Source of the DNA: Hormiphora californensis
Taxonomy: Eukaryota > Ctenophora > Tentaculata > Cydippida > Pleurobrachiidae
DNA: 64,000 nt
Direction: 5' to 3'
Assembly: GCA_020137815.1 (NCBI GenBank)
Contig: CM035351.1
Span: 4,237,078-4,301,077, forward strand
Part shown: piece after piece, positions 1 to 12,618 of the stretch
How positions within the stretch are numbered: position 1 is the first letter of the stretch
How the letters are laid out: each line of letters opens with the position of its first letter
Notes under the pieces: generated by a model
Told to the model about the DNA's origin: nothing
Seen by the model: the letters and a program-made list of their open reading frames with translations, nothing else
The model's database searches: none
Translations under genes and position numbers: made by a program

Positions 1-4
1 TAAT

Positions 5-183
5 AATAACGCTAACATGTGAAAATATGTGGCTAATGATGGTCGCGTCACGCGTATGCTAATATGTACAGATCTGTAGTTTCTCAGATGATTTTGGTAG
101 CGACAGATCTGAGCGACAGATCTGTACATTATAATATACCTGACCATCATTAGCCAAATATATTTTCACAAGTTAGCGTTATT
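5..183. repeat. MITE-like inverted-repeat element
   Basis: The first 40 bases (AATAACGCTAAC, then GGCTAATGATGGTC) reappear as reverse complement at about 142-183. The inverted repeats are about 40 bp with a few mismatches. The centre carries two copies of the palindrome ACAGATCTGT. There is no coding capacity, so this fits a short non-autonomous DNA transposon. The target duplication cannot be defined this close to the window edge. Confidence 0.75.
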
Positions 184-328
184 GATTTGGGTCAAATCAT
201 GAAATGTTGGTTTTAGCATAAAATATTGGTCACTCATCATGAGTCATGAGTCATCACTGGCCGAATAAAACTGATTAAATACCAATTAATTCCCAATTAA
301 TTACTAATTAAACACAACTTATTACAGG

Positions 329-3300
329 TGATGGACCACTGCTTAAAAGCCCCGCCGTCAGCATCAAACTGCGTGGTACAAACCCACGATCTACACTACG
401 TTGACTCCTGGAAGGGTGACGAATCCCGGAGTGAGGAGAAAGCTCGACACGAGGCACTTTTGGCGAAGATCCAACTCTCGCCGGAACACGAGGATTATAA
501 CTTGTGTAGGATCGGGCAGTACTTCTACTACTCTCTAAACTCTGAAAATGAGGAACGGGTAGGTGTGCAAATTAGTATGGGATATCCGCTTATTAATGCA
601 ATGAGTCTTTGGAGTTGCCTTCAGCCTTCACATAAATCATATCATGGGAGAGGCCCAAATGCAGGTAATAACCCCTCTCACTACTATTGTTAGTACTTGA
701 GCCAGGCGCCTTCGGGGCGCAGTGCGAGGTACAGTCGAACCAAACCAAACCCCTCTATTGTTAGGAAGTGACGTGTCGAGATATTTCTGCTCACAGCAGC
801 ATCAGCAGTATTGGTTCCCGACCTTCCCATTACCGGTCATCCTCTTCATCCATCCCCGACATGGACAATCCGGTAAGAAGTTAGAAGGGGGATTGTTGGT
901 TAGTACACAGGTACAGTGTGTTAAAACTTTTTGGACAATCCGGTAAGCAAGGGGTTAGGACTCAAAAATGTCTTGTAAATTGGGGGATAAGCTCTGTTAG
1001 AGTTGTTCCTAATAACAGCAGCCTGCAGTAGTCCCTCTTGGTTGACATGTATACTCCATCAGATGTTGACAAAGTGCTCAGAAAAGCCGTGTTCCCAGTT
1101 TTGGCTCATCCTCAACGTGTCCATGATGCAGTTCCAGGTAAGCACAATCCAAACATCTAGTCTATCCCTTTCTTTCTTTCTTTCTCTCTCTCCCTCGTCC
1201 TTTCTCACCCTCTCTCTTCCTCTCCCTCCCACCCTCTCTCCTCCACCCCTCATACCCACCACACAATCTCCTCAGGTTGCGTTCCACACGGCGGACAAGG
1301 CCACTATGGACCAGGTGAATCAAGATGTGGTAAATGGTATAGTGGAGCAGACTCGGCACCTAAATAAAGTGCAGAATCAGGAGATGTTACTGGCCCAAAT
1401 GGTGGATCCCAAGATATGCCCTCCCGAACTGTTACCCGGCTGGAAATCAAATACTGATCAGGTACTGAATCGATATAATAAAGGTCCTTTAGTTTTAATA
1501 TTATCATCAGGCCCTGATCAGGGACTCACATTGAAGGGATGTTCCTAAATCCTACCCCTCCGGCCTCCCTGACTCCTTTTTTGAGTTCTGGCACGACTAA
1601 AAAAGCTGTGTCAAAGCAAAACATCTTGTTAAATGAACGGTTGACATGACCCATATTGTCCTCCAGGACTATGTGTGTGATATAGTTCACGTGATAGGGG
1701 TCCAACTGTGGGATAAAAATGAGACAGAGGGACTCCGAGAAATCAAGGAGAGTTTGAACCTAAAGAATTTCAAGTGCGGGAACACAGACCAGGATGTTTA
1801 CACTTATAACCTTGACGAGAAGAATAACCGTGATAGTGAGTGCTCTCTTTCCCTCCCTCACCTTAGTCTCTCTTTAGTAAAAGTAACGATCTCACATTAT
1901 GAATGTAACACTTTGTTCGCTCTCCAGTGAGATCAACATTCTACTTCCAACTACCGGAACCCACCGCTAAGGTCCCTCCTACGTCATCAGATTCCCCCAG
2001 AAGAAGTGGAAACAAGAAACTAGAGATTAATGTCCGGGGGTTGAGGCAACCTGATCCAGAAAAACAGGACCCTCTAGACAACTTTGTGCAACAGAAATTA
2101 GAGGAGGCAAAAGTAGTGGATATAGCACTCAGACTGAACAGGTACATACCTTAATTCTTCACTTTGTAACCCCCAGACAGCTCATCATATCTTCCCGTAT
2201 CTTCATGTAATTAAAAATTATCATGATTTGACGTGCAATGCTCCGGTGCTCCTAATTCTACTAACACAGTCTCGTAGGACGTCCTAACAAACAAACACAC
2301 ACGATTTCCCTTTCAGGAACAACCAGACTAAATTGAATGTCGAGGAAATAGCATTCCTGAGTCCTAAGAGTAAGAAAGTCCAGCGAACCCTGTACTGTCG
2401 TATACCCGAGTACTGCTACCAGTTTCTGCCCTACTTCTGGTTTTACCTTAATCAGGTATTTAATTAATTAACTGACCAATTAATTAATAGGACGGTATGT
2501 GACGTGTGAAAGAGATCTGTGTTTACTAACGTGTTCCACTCTCCACAGCACTTGGTACAAGAGAAGTTGTTCCTGGCACGTTACGAACCCAATAACCCTG
2601 ATAGGATTATCTTCCTAAACGAGACTACAGGGGCGCCTGATTGTGCTAGGGATTGTGAGGTGTATATCAAGGTGAAAACAACAAGTCCAGACTTCAGAAT
2701 GAAACACCATGGCCGGCACCAACATGGTAATAACGGGGAATAATTGTAGTTAGTTATAGTAATTAGGGAGTAATTAATAAGTAATTTGTTAGTAATTATT
2801 AGGTAGAAAATAATTTGAATTCATTGGAGACATATATTTATAACACGCTCCCCTCTCTTCAGAAGACCGACAGTCCGGTATCAAGTCTGCTACTCCTGAA
2901 CATTTCAATACTGGAGAGTGGGGGTACAGATGGTAGACTTCAACAACAGGAGTTTCAAGCAAGAGTCCCCTGTATTTGAGACAATCTGTGGGGATAGTTC
3001 AGGAGAACCATCAGCAAGGGAGCACAACAACTCAATAGCATTCACTGATACACTTGGTACGATGTAACTAAGCTTCTCGTTCTTTAAATGGAATGGCGGT
3101 GCGGGTGCATTGACCGGCGCCCGCTCAACAGTTTCTCTCACTTACATCCCCAGTCTTACTCTCCGAAAAGACTTACTTTTTTAAACCTTTCATGACACAT
3201 AGAAATGTGCCTTCGTATAGAATTAAGAAATGTATCCCTACCAATGTGTTACAGATGAAAACTCTCGGCTGAGCCTGAGATTGAGGATTATTGAGCGACG

Positions 3301-6300
3301 AAGGAAGGCCGGTCAGAGCCACAAGTTCGATGAGAAATTCCAGACATCTTTGTTCCAGGCTATCCAGGCAGCTTACATTAGTCTCCTTCTGGAGATTTGG
3401 TTCCTACCGGCTGAATTAACACCACGGAACGCATCTGCAATAGGTAACACATTTCGGTTGCCTTGTTACCGAAATTTCAAATTACATATCGGTAATATCT
3501 CCCTTGGTCGATCCCCGTGCCCTGGGTTAGAACTACGAACGTAACACCCAACCTTCAAAACACGTCTTTCTGTTACAGTCGATATGGGAGAAGATAGTAT
3601 GTCAGTGACACCAAAACAGCCCAGCAGCGTGAAACAAATGAGCCACTTTTCCCGCAACAACAAGAGTCGCCGGAGCAGCAACGAGAGTTTAGATAGTCAG
3701 GGGGAATGGAAAGGTAAATAACTTTGCGGTGGTAAATAATTCACAACAATTATTTATTGTCTTGGTATAAATATTGCACGTGCTAGCTACAATGTAATGC
3801 ACGCTCCTCTCTCCTGACACATACTCCATTACACCTTTAGCAGCGGCCCCACCTCCGGCTCGTCTCGGTTTCCTCCGGCCCCGGACCTGGTCCCTACCCC
3901 CCGAGCTAAGCCAACTCGGACCCCGACGTGGGGGTATAACAACTCAGTGCAGCACCTTCCCCAAATCTATTTCACTCTTTTAAACATACCTGCCCATTGT
4001 ATCTCCCTAGATGTAGAGCTTTACTTTTTTTTCATCTTCGCTCGTTGTTCGTGCATGCAACTTTTGATTTGCATGATGCATCTGTGCCTCCCCTCTCTTC
4101 TGATTCTTGCAGCACTACTACAAGATATGTCCTTTTTTCTATGTTTAACACGACAACATATATCCCCAGATAAACTGATGAGGCGGGCGCAGCGGGAGGA
4201 AAACTCAAATCTTCACCCGAGGCTGAGGCAGCGGTGTATTGAAGCATGCCAGGTATTATTCTGCAGTTTGTCACGTGATATTTAGTGAGTCACGTGATAT
4301 TTTATTGTGTCACGTGATTGGAAAGTGTGATTGTTTAACATTTTCAGGTTGGGTTTGAGTTGAAAACAAAGATAATAAAACACGAGGTGATCAAAATACC
4401 GTCAATTTATGATTCCGCTCAAGTGATCAACAAAGTTCGAGAGGTAAAATTATTGATTCTTACTATTGTAGTAACATTTATAGTTGTCAATTAAATTATC
4501 AATAGCTACACAAAGAACAGCTAACCACCTTTGTCTAATCCTCTCAACCCCCATTATAATCCCTACCACCCCTACTATTTACTAACTAATCCCCACCACC
4601 CCATCAGGGATTGTTCCGTCCCTTCCACACCCGGATATTTGATCAAGATGACGACTACCGGATGTTCCCGCCAAAACTCTCTCACACAGAGGAAGAAATC
4701 CAGAATACCAGGATTCTAATTGTAGCAAGACGAAACCATCTGGTTAACGAGGCTCGTATCAAAATGAAAGGATCTGCACTTGCCGCCAATATGAGTGACA
4801 CCCCTGAGGTTATTGCAGAGTTAGAGTCTGGCCACCAGGAGATGACCAGCATGGCTAGTGTGGACGTACCCCGGCAGATTCACATTATTGTAACATTAGA
4901 GGGCAAGATGTTGAGGTTTTGGTTTTACAACGTCCAGAGTGATCTAAGGGTGCAGTTCCTGAATAACATCAAGTCAATGTGTCTGGTGCTGGACAGTAGG
5001 GGTCTACTGCTGAACAGGATCCTGTTACACAAACTGAGACATGAACTACCTCCCCACTACACCCACCATGCTGCGATGTTACCCAAGAATAGTACCTCTG
5101 TGAAGGAACTGGTTGAGGACAGGGAGATGGGAGGGATGGACGGAGGACAGAGCGGCGGGGGGACCTTCAAATCTAACGAGATCACAAAGTTCTACCAGGA
5201 TATCTACGATAACTACCATCCTGGATTGTTGAGGGTAAAGGGGTCTGTAACAAGGGAGAGAGAACCAATCAGGAGACATGGTCTCCAGTTGGCTAGATTT
5301 ATGCACTGTGATGAGGCACGGAAGGCAGAGGAAGAGACCAGTGTTGATCTGGATGATCCTGATTTACCTGAGATGATCACCCGAGAGCAGGCCAAACAAT
5401 TGAAGAAGAATGCTAGGCTGTTGCATTATGTTGCATCCCCTCTCCTGTTCTCCAGTAAAATCCGCTCCCTACAGACGGACAAAGAGACGTATTCCTATGT
5501 GAGTAGTAAGGGTAGCACCTCCAATCTCGATCTAGATCACCCGGCGTGGTTCCTAGCCTTCAAGAAGCGACTCCTAGACAAGTTCCTTGAGTATCTAAAG
5601 GACCCCATGAGAGGCATTAGAATGCAGCTGAGATACGAAGCGGAGGGTGTTGGGAAGGAGGTTCATATCAGCCAGACATTGAATGATGATGATAATGAGT
5701 CGATATTGTGTAAGGATATTCCTGGAGGAGGGAGGATATTGCTGGGGGTGCTGATCCAGAATTCTACATTTTGTGTCAAGCTGTATGTGCTGAACAGTGA
5801 CAACAGACTTCAGGTACTAAAGATTATCAGATTTCTTTTCTCTCTAAAACTACCATATATCAGTCTACAGCCCTGACCAATTGATTAGCCAACTAGTTAA
5901 CCAATTAGCTAATTAACAGTTCTCTCTCCCTCTCCAGGTATTCCAAGAGTGTAGTTTCCTAATGACACACACCCACTCCTACTCCTTCTCCTATGATTGG
6001 ATGGTGCACTCCATCTACGATTCTCTGGTTCGGAACGATGAAACAAGCGATGACATCCTCCCGATTCACCACTGCGTGACATGTGTTGTGAAGCGATACG
6101 AGATCAGTCCAGAGCCACCCCACACCCGCTGTTGGATCAAGGAACTAACTGGTATTGGGGTACCCTGTACACTGAGAACGTGTGATGTACCCGCCAGGAA
6201 ACTGTTCGAGCACATGGTGTTAAACAAGGATAGTTTGGGTCTGTTTACTGTTGAGGGGGTCAAGAACAGCAAATTGATGGTTCTCATCATTCAAAACAGG

Positions 6301-7161
6301 ATCAACAACTACAAATTCGCTCTGGTTATATCGGATGTTAACCAAAAGGAACGGTTCAAGGACTATTACATTTCGTGTTATCTGATCCTAGCGAAACATC
6401 TCAACTCCCCTCCCCTCTCCTCCCTGAGCAAGGAATCTTTGTATGTAAGGAGCAGGAATGAGAGCATGACTACAATCTCTACTGCTTCTACCTCCCCCGG
6501 TTCCATTAGGACTGATGATGGGGAGGTTCACCTAGTTAGACCCCGAATGAACAGTGAAATATACCGGAACGAAGCTGAGAGTAAACGAGAGTTGTACGCT
6601 AAGGCCAGGCTTGTAGCAGAGGAGGAGCTAAGGTCGCTATTTGAGGCAGCACAAAGAAGTTACCGCCGGAGTGATCTTGTCCAGTGTTTGGTACGGTGTC
6701 AACCTAAATCTAGTATTGCTCTAGAGTTGTCAGCTAACTTCAGTAAAACAGAACAGTTCTCATCAGCTCAACTTGCTGAATTGGAAATGAATCTGAGTGT
6801 ACGTCAGGGATTGGTACAACAGGGTAGCTCAATTCACTGGCTGTTTCAAAAGTGGGAGGCAGGGAGGTACAAGAAACTGTTGGATTTCCTGAAGGAGAAG
6901 AGCCGAGTTGAGGCAATGTCAATCGTTATGGATCCTGATAAATCGGAGGTCGCCGTTCTAACCAACACACAGCGCATCCCAGGACGGGTTGAGAAGGTTG
7001 CAATCGTTGTCTTGAGACACCAGGGACAAAAGTTGAATGTGTCAGCGATAATGAAATCCGAACTTGAATCCGAGGATAATTTTTATGTTTCATTTTGGGA
7101 GCGGGTCTTGTCACTGATTTGTGTGTATGTTTGGGAGAGATTATTGGTGGATGGGAGTTGA
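329..7161 (+). CDS. 3' portion of a very large conserved protein (possibly SZT2-like)
   Basis: A chain of exons runs off the left edge. Supported segments include 329-559 (ending at GTAGGT), about 1037-1136, 1276-1461, 1667-1835, 1930-2140, 2318-2455, 2549-2725, 3245-3441, about 4171-4252, 4348-4443 and long exons at about 4609-5813 and 5939-7161. Splice junctions keep the frame where I checked, for example 1136 to 1276. The product is well over 1,200 residues and looks soluble, with no clear membrane segments. A Ser/Thr-rich linker lies near 6480 and charged helical stretches follow. The overall style (long chain, segments such as LRFWFYNVQSDLRVQFL) recalls SZT2, the scaffold of the KICSTOR complex that recruits GATOR1 in mTORC1 amino-acid sensing. 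I cannot confirm this without a search. The end is uncertain: a same-frame open segment at 7238-7416 preceded by GGAAAG could be a last exon after an intron starting near 7090. Confidence 0.5.
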
Positions 7162-7797
7162 TTTTTAGTTGTTTTTTTGCGTGTTTGTTGGTTTTGTTTG
7201 ATGATTTCTAAATGTATGTTTTTTATAAATTTTCATGTTGGAAAGTTCCGCCTTTTCATTTTTCGGTCACACTCGGACAAGGTCTCTAAGGAGATAAACG
7301 GAGGCGGCGGGGTGGTTGAAATAAGGAAAGTGCGCGGTGTAGCACTTGAACTCCGCGCGCACCAGAGAGACGGCTCTGGTGGAAAGTGTGCTGACAAGCG
7401 CCCCTGGAAACAATGAAATAGAACTGATCTTGTAGCACAGAAATATAAATAAGCAAAACTTTATTGAACATAACTGTTAAAATAACCCTTCTCATGATGT
7501 CGTACGGTAGAAATAAACATCGGCAAAAGTATCACAACACCCGAGAGTTCGGTGTTTTAGTACGGTCTAGATAATATCACGGGACAGTCATTAATAACAC
7601 GTCACTTTACAAAGGAAGGATTTAGTAATGTACAAGGCTGATCACCGGGTGACGTTCACTGCATGTTTGTGTGCATGATATGAATAATTACTGGTTCATA
7701 ATTTGGTCGAACACCCTGTACGGATTACAAGATAACTAAAAACTTGGTTCACAGTCTCTCTTATCTGAGATAAGATAGTATCTCCCTCTCTCCCTCC
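7162..7797. other. Intergenic region between convergent genes
   Basis: This is the 3'-3' space between the large plus-strand gene and minus-strand CDC20. It includes an open plus-strand stretch (7238-7416) that may be a terminal exon. The GC-rich piece at 7300-7400 is followed by AT-rich sequence. Minus-strand CDC20 needs a 3' UTR here. Nothing else is recognisable. Confidence 0.5.
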
Positions 7798-10427
7798 TCA
7801 TCTCCTGCAATTCATGCTCAGTTTGCTCATGCTCCGTGCCACATTTTCACCACCCTTCTTGCTTTTCCTCTCCGTGCAACTCTCGAACACCTTCCACAAC
7901 CGAATACTCTCGTCCGCACCGAGTGACACCACGGTGCTACCCTCGGGTGACATGGCAAGTTGGAGAACTCGATCTTGGTGACCGGTCAGTTCGGCTATCC
8001 GGGTCATGGAGGGGTATTTCCATACTGTCAGTTGGTTCTGTAGGTACCCGTGCCCCGTTACCAGTTCCTTGCTGTGCTGGGACCACAGGATTGAGCTTAC
8101 CTGGGGATCAGAGATGAGGGTTAACGGGAGAGAGGTGAGGGTTAACAAGGATATGACGTAGTGAGTGAGCCGGGAACTTGGTGCTGGGGAAAAGACTTCA
8201 CAACAGATATAGGATGTTCAGAACATCAAAGTTTAGTGTACTAAACATACCTGAGATCCAGTGTTAACTTTGTGTTGAAGAGTACCCGCTGAGGCGTTCC
8301 AGAAGCACAGTTGTCTATCCTGGGATCCACCTCCTGTAGCTAGTAGATACTTTGAGTGGGGTGACCAGGCCAGGGCCTTCACAGCCGCACTGTGCTCTAT
8401 TAGTGTGTGGACGGGTGTTGTTTCTCTGTCCGCCCATACCATAACCCTGTTGTCGTTAGACCCAGAGGCTAGGTATTTACCATCTTTACTGTACGCTAGT
8501 CCACACACCTGGTGAGAAGTGAGAGATTAGGACACATATAGCAAGACATCCCGAATTAGGACACATATACGGCTACATCTAATAGTAAGACATACCTGGA
8601 TATGTAATATTACACAAAACCCCCACCCCTCTAGTGTTTACAGCTGTATTACATAATATTTAGAATTCTAGAACTTCTAAATAATGTGTACACAACAAAT
8701 GCCCCCTTTCGTTAACAGAATTCTAGAAGGTACCTCAAGATCGTGGCCAGTGAGTGTTGCAACTTGATGGTTAGCCACCCTCACGTCATGATGGATGATC
8801 TGACCGCTCCTGCTACCACTGTGGAATTCAGATATATTAGTAGTTGGTGGCTATCGAGCCATATGTTAGCAGTTTGTGAAAGTTAATATAAAGTTAGATT
8901 TGTTTGGGAAAGTTTGGTGTGTGGTACTTACCTAGACAGGATATACTCATTCCAGGCTAATGATCCCACTCTGTCAGTGTGGCCAGCCATGGACCTGATC
9001 TGGGCTTGTTTCTCAACATTCCATAATGACACCGTGTTGTTATAATCACCAATTGCTATTATCTCAGGGACTATGGGGGACCACTGTACAGATGCGATCT
9101 GACAATCGTGCTGGAAAGGGAGGGAAGGGTTATCTCCGTTTTCACGAAATTACTCATCAGAAAATCTCCTGAATATTGTATTAATATGCACTATACTGCT
9201 AAGAGAAAATCTCCAATGAGAAATTTTACACGCCCCCTACTACCTCTGTAGTCTATGTACCTTGCTCGACCCTCCCGATTACAAGGGTTAGAGCATTACT
9301 TGGGGGGGGGGGGTGCAACATAACAGCTAACATACCTCAGTAAGCACGGTGATATCCCCACTGGCCGCATTCCATATATAAACACTATCATTGAGTGCTA
9401 CACACAGCAGATTACCAACACTCCAATCTAGCAGGTTGAGGTAGTAGTCATTGTTCAGGTCCGGAGCATCCAGGACCCGCCAAGCGGACTGGGGTATGGA
9501 TCTGTAGGATGCCTTCCTGTTTACCTGTCCTGAACTCTGGGCAAACATACCCTGGGGGAATGGCGGGGATATTAAAGGACTGTCGTTTAACTAAGTTAAA
9601 GGCGAACTTACAACAGGTTGTCCTACTCTGGAAAGGTTAAGAAACTTATTAAGTTGGAGTCGCGGCGGCCCAGTTTGTATTCCCTGCCCAGTAGAGGTCG
9701 GCCCTGTTACCCACCTTAGGTTGGGAGCTGAGAAGATTATTTGAAGGTAGGGGTGCCTTATTCCGCATATTCAGGATCTTGGGCTGCGGTGCAATGTTGA
9801 GGTTCTGCTTCATCACCTCTTTGTACCTAGACGTGGGAGTAACGGGTTTAAGGGTTTTAGCTCTGAGTTGGAGGGTGCCCAACGATCAGGGTCCCAAGAG
9901 CGGTGAAGGGCTATGATGAATAATGAGGAAAGAAAAAACGAAGAAAAATCAGAAGTGGGGTGGGGGTAATACCTTCGCGTGGTAGGGGAGTCCAAGTTTT
10001 CATCTTCTTTGTTCAGCATATCAAACCCACTGCTATCAAAGTTGTTTCCAGATCGGGGTGGTATAAACCGATCACAACTTGGAGTGGTGTGTGCCGATCT
10101 CTTGCCTTCCCGGGACTTTGACAAGATCTTCTTGGGTGTTCCAACCTTGTTCTGGCACTTGAGAGATGTACCCAACTTTTTCTTGGGAGTCCCATCAGGA
10201 TTTGTTGTCTTGTACGGCATGTTGAGGGTGAGAGAAGGTTTACAGGGTGTCCGTCTGGCTTCACCCGACGTGATACCGGAGAAACTTTCTCCAATCGTGC
10301 TGGATACATTACTGAGACTTGAGAATGAGGTATTTGAGGTTGTGATTTTGTTTCTCCGTTCCATTTCTTTCCGCTGCCACCGTGGTACTACTCTGTTGGA
10401 GATAATGGGCTCGCGGGAATCTGACAT
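7798..10427 (-). CDS. CDC20: CDC20/Fizzy, activator of the anaphase-promoting complex
   Basis: Seven exons: 10427-9973, 9826-9715, 9551-9336, 9110-8932, 8818-8734, 8508-8251 and 8100-7798. All junctions are GT-AG and in frame, giving about 535 residues (human is 499). The N-terminal third is basic and disordered. It carries the C-box DRFIPPR followed by an LNKEDEN stretch at the family's usual KEN-like position. Then come seven WD40 blades that track CDC20 blade by blade, for example [65 protein letters not shown] and [18 protein letters not shown]20 recruits mitotic substrates such as securin and cyclin B to APC/C and is the spindle-checkpoint target. Oddity: the chain ends MNCRR, not in the Ile-Arg (IR) tail that docks on APC3. 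It lies head-to-tail with MRPL14, 264 bp from that gene's stop. Confidence 0.95.
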
Positions 10428-10690
10428 AATAAAGCGGCTACAGGGAAGAGAGAGTTAGTTAAGCGGAAATGGTAGGGATCCGGATAGGGTGAAAATGGAA
10501 ATGGGAGGGGGGTTATCAGAGATAACAAGTTTGAATACCGCTATTGGAAAATTACGCGCCGAAACTGCTGTACTTTAAATGCAGGGCAGTCGCGCGGTGA
10601 ACGGTAAAACATCTCAAATACTACAAAACTGTAACCGGATCAAATCACACACAACTGACAAGCAAACAACTTTCTCTCTCGCATCTTTCA

Positions 10691-11280
10691 TCAGTGAAAT
10701 TCAGACACAAGTGCATTGACTTTACTAAACTGAGAGTACTTCCTAAGCTTCATAGACACCGGACCGGTTATTCTGGTGCCCAGAGGTTCGTAGTCTTCGT
10801 TGATAAACACACAGTTGTTGGTATCAAACCTGGGACATGTCACCCTGTCCTGCACCAAACCAGTTATTACAGCACGATACATGCTGCCTTTGTACGTTAC
10901 CTATTGAGGGAGGGAAGTGATACACTATATATACTTAGATACTTAGATAATAGACAGCACATGTACATGTAAAAAAAGTCCAAAACCAAATATATGGTGG
11001 TGGAGGGGGCTACTATTAACTAAGATAGTGGTCAGCACATGTGTCAAAACCATAGTAGATCACTCTCTTCAATTCTCACAACATTAACACTTAATACCTT
11101 CACAACAGTTCCAACTTTGACCCTCTTATCTCGGCCGTAGAACCCAATGATTTTGACCCACTTCTCGGGTATCTTGGGATCCCCGGTGAAGTTACACTGC
11201 TTGTTTAGTCGTGTTAACGTTTGGACACCTCGAACACAGCTCTGAAGGGCAGGCGAGAACAGGGATGTTCTCAGAGACAT
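10691..11280 (-). CDS. MRPL14: Mitochondrial ribosomal protein uL14m
   Basis: Two exons, 11280-11080 and 10900-10691, joined in phase 0 (donor GTGAGAAT, acceptor CTCAATAG). The product is 136 residues against about 145 in human. The body matches the uL14 fold: KIIGFYGRDKRVKVGTVVKV, then VTCPRFDTNNCVFINEDYEP, GTRITGPVSMKLR and the C-terminal KVNALVSEF. The first 25 residues (MSLRTSLFSPALQS) are basic and hydroxylated, as expected of a mitochondrial targeting peptide. uL14m sits at the inter-subunit face of the large mitoribosomal subunit. The start is the first ATG of the exon. Confidence 0.93.
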
Positions 11281-11361
11281 ACTAAATCAGGGAGGTATAG
11301 TTAGGTAGAGCTGGTGAAGGGTTTTGTGTGAGTTGAAATTGTAACAAATCTTGATAGTTTT

Positions 11362-12183
11362 GGGGGGTGCGACATGTTAATTTTGTTAACTTTGTTAATA
11401 TTAACATCAAGAAAACAGGTGATTTATTAACAAAATTAACAAAAAGTTAACAAACGTTAACAAATGCCATTTATGCCATCTAAATCACCTTTAGCGTGTG
11501 TTTTGGTATTTAACACTTGTTCTGCGAGCAAAGTTGTTCCTTTTGCACGATTTGCACACTCCTACTAACCTCTACTACGGATTTTCTACAGCGATTTGTT
11601 CCATTGTGTAAATTTTAATAAAAACTAGCCAAACTAAACCGCAATTGAAGTCAATTGACCCTAATCCACCTTTTTTAAACCCTAAAAACTAATTGAGACT
11701 CATGAATTTACCATAAAACAAAAATATATCAAAAATTAGTTTTTCTAAAAAAACACAAGGATTTGTAGCGAAGCAAATTTTCAATTTTTGACCAAAAAAT
11801 TGATTTTGGAAATATTTTGTTTCTTTTTCCGACAGAAACGTTGTACATCATCTTCTTTCGTTCAAAGAATCGATTATCGATGAAAAAATCACGTTAAAGA
11901 GAGATTTTATACGCTAAATTGAAATCTTTGTAACTTTTGGATTTTATCGATTTTGAGCCAAAAAACATGTATGGCGGACTTTGGTTATCGGAAGAGGCCT
12001 TGTTTGGGTATATATGTGTTAGAAAAGTCATTAAACTATAAAATTAAACCAGTTAAAGTCGTATTATCAACCATTAAGAACAGTTTTTGCTGATTTGTTA
12101 ACTTTGTTAATTTTGTTAATTAACGTTAATTAACAAAATCGAAAAAAAGAGGTGATTTATTAACAATTAACATGTCGCCCCCC
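11362..12183. mobile_element. 822-bp non-autonomous DNA transposon with 8-bp target duplication (hAT-like)
   Basis: The left end reads GGGGGGTGCGACATGTTAATT. The right end, reverse-complemented, reads GGGGGGCGACATGTTAATT. The element is flanked by an exact 8-bp direct repeat, ATAGTTTT, at 11354-11361 and 12184-12191. Inside each end lie runs of TTAACAAAATTAAC-like sequence and the shared motif GGTGATTTATTAACAA. There is no open frame of note. An 8-bp duplication is typical of the hAT superfamily, but the termini are not the usual CAGGG type, so the superfamily is inferred. Confidence 0.8.
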
Positions 12184-12191
12184 ATAGTTTT

Positions 12192-12618
12192 ACATAACGC
12201 GGATATATTTCTACTTTAAATATTACAACACCGTTTTTTGAAAATGGGACTTTCCTGCACCCAAAAGTATTGGCTAATAATTTGTTTGTATTGCTATTTG
12301 CTCAACCCTGTCTCACTGCTATCATGGACCACACCTTTTGTTGCGAAATGGTATCACCATGTTTCCAATATCAAGATGAACAACTGGTGACAATCGAGAA
12401 TGCCAAATTAATCATTACCCCGCCCGCAGCTACCATGATAATGGAAGCTGGATCATTTATGCTGTCATTTTCTTCTTTTTTCAGCTGTATCATTTATGCT
12501 GTCATTTTTCTTCTATTTTCCACCAGCTGGGTGCCGTATCCTTTAAAGCTGTCATGGCGAACTCTTGTCATTTTAATTCAGCTGGATTGGTTTGCTCTGT
12601 TTTCCAACTACTCGTAGA
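12192..12618. other. Upstream region of the secreted-protein gene
   Basis: AT-rich spacer after the MITE. A short tandem duplication with unit TTTATGCTGTCATTTTTCTT lies near 12457-12515. A 115-codon open frame here shows no protein character and is not called. The promoter of the downstream gene probably lies here, but no motif stands out. Confidence 0.4.

Noticed and set aside
1162-1359. Minus-strand Arg/Glu-rich frames at 1.1-1.5 kb
   Set aside because: Antisense of a CT-rich intron in the large plus-strand gene.
12270-12617. 115-codon open frame upstream of the secreted-protein gene
   Set aside because: Hydrophobic by AT-rich composition, contains tandem duplications, and runs into the start of the better-supported signal-peptide exon in another frame.
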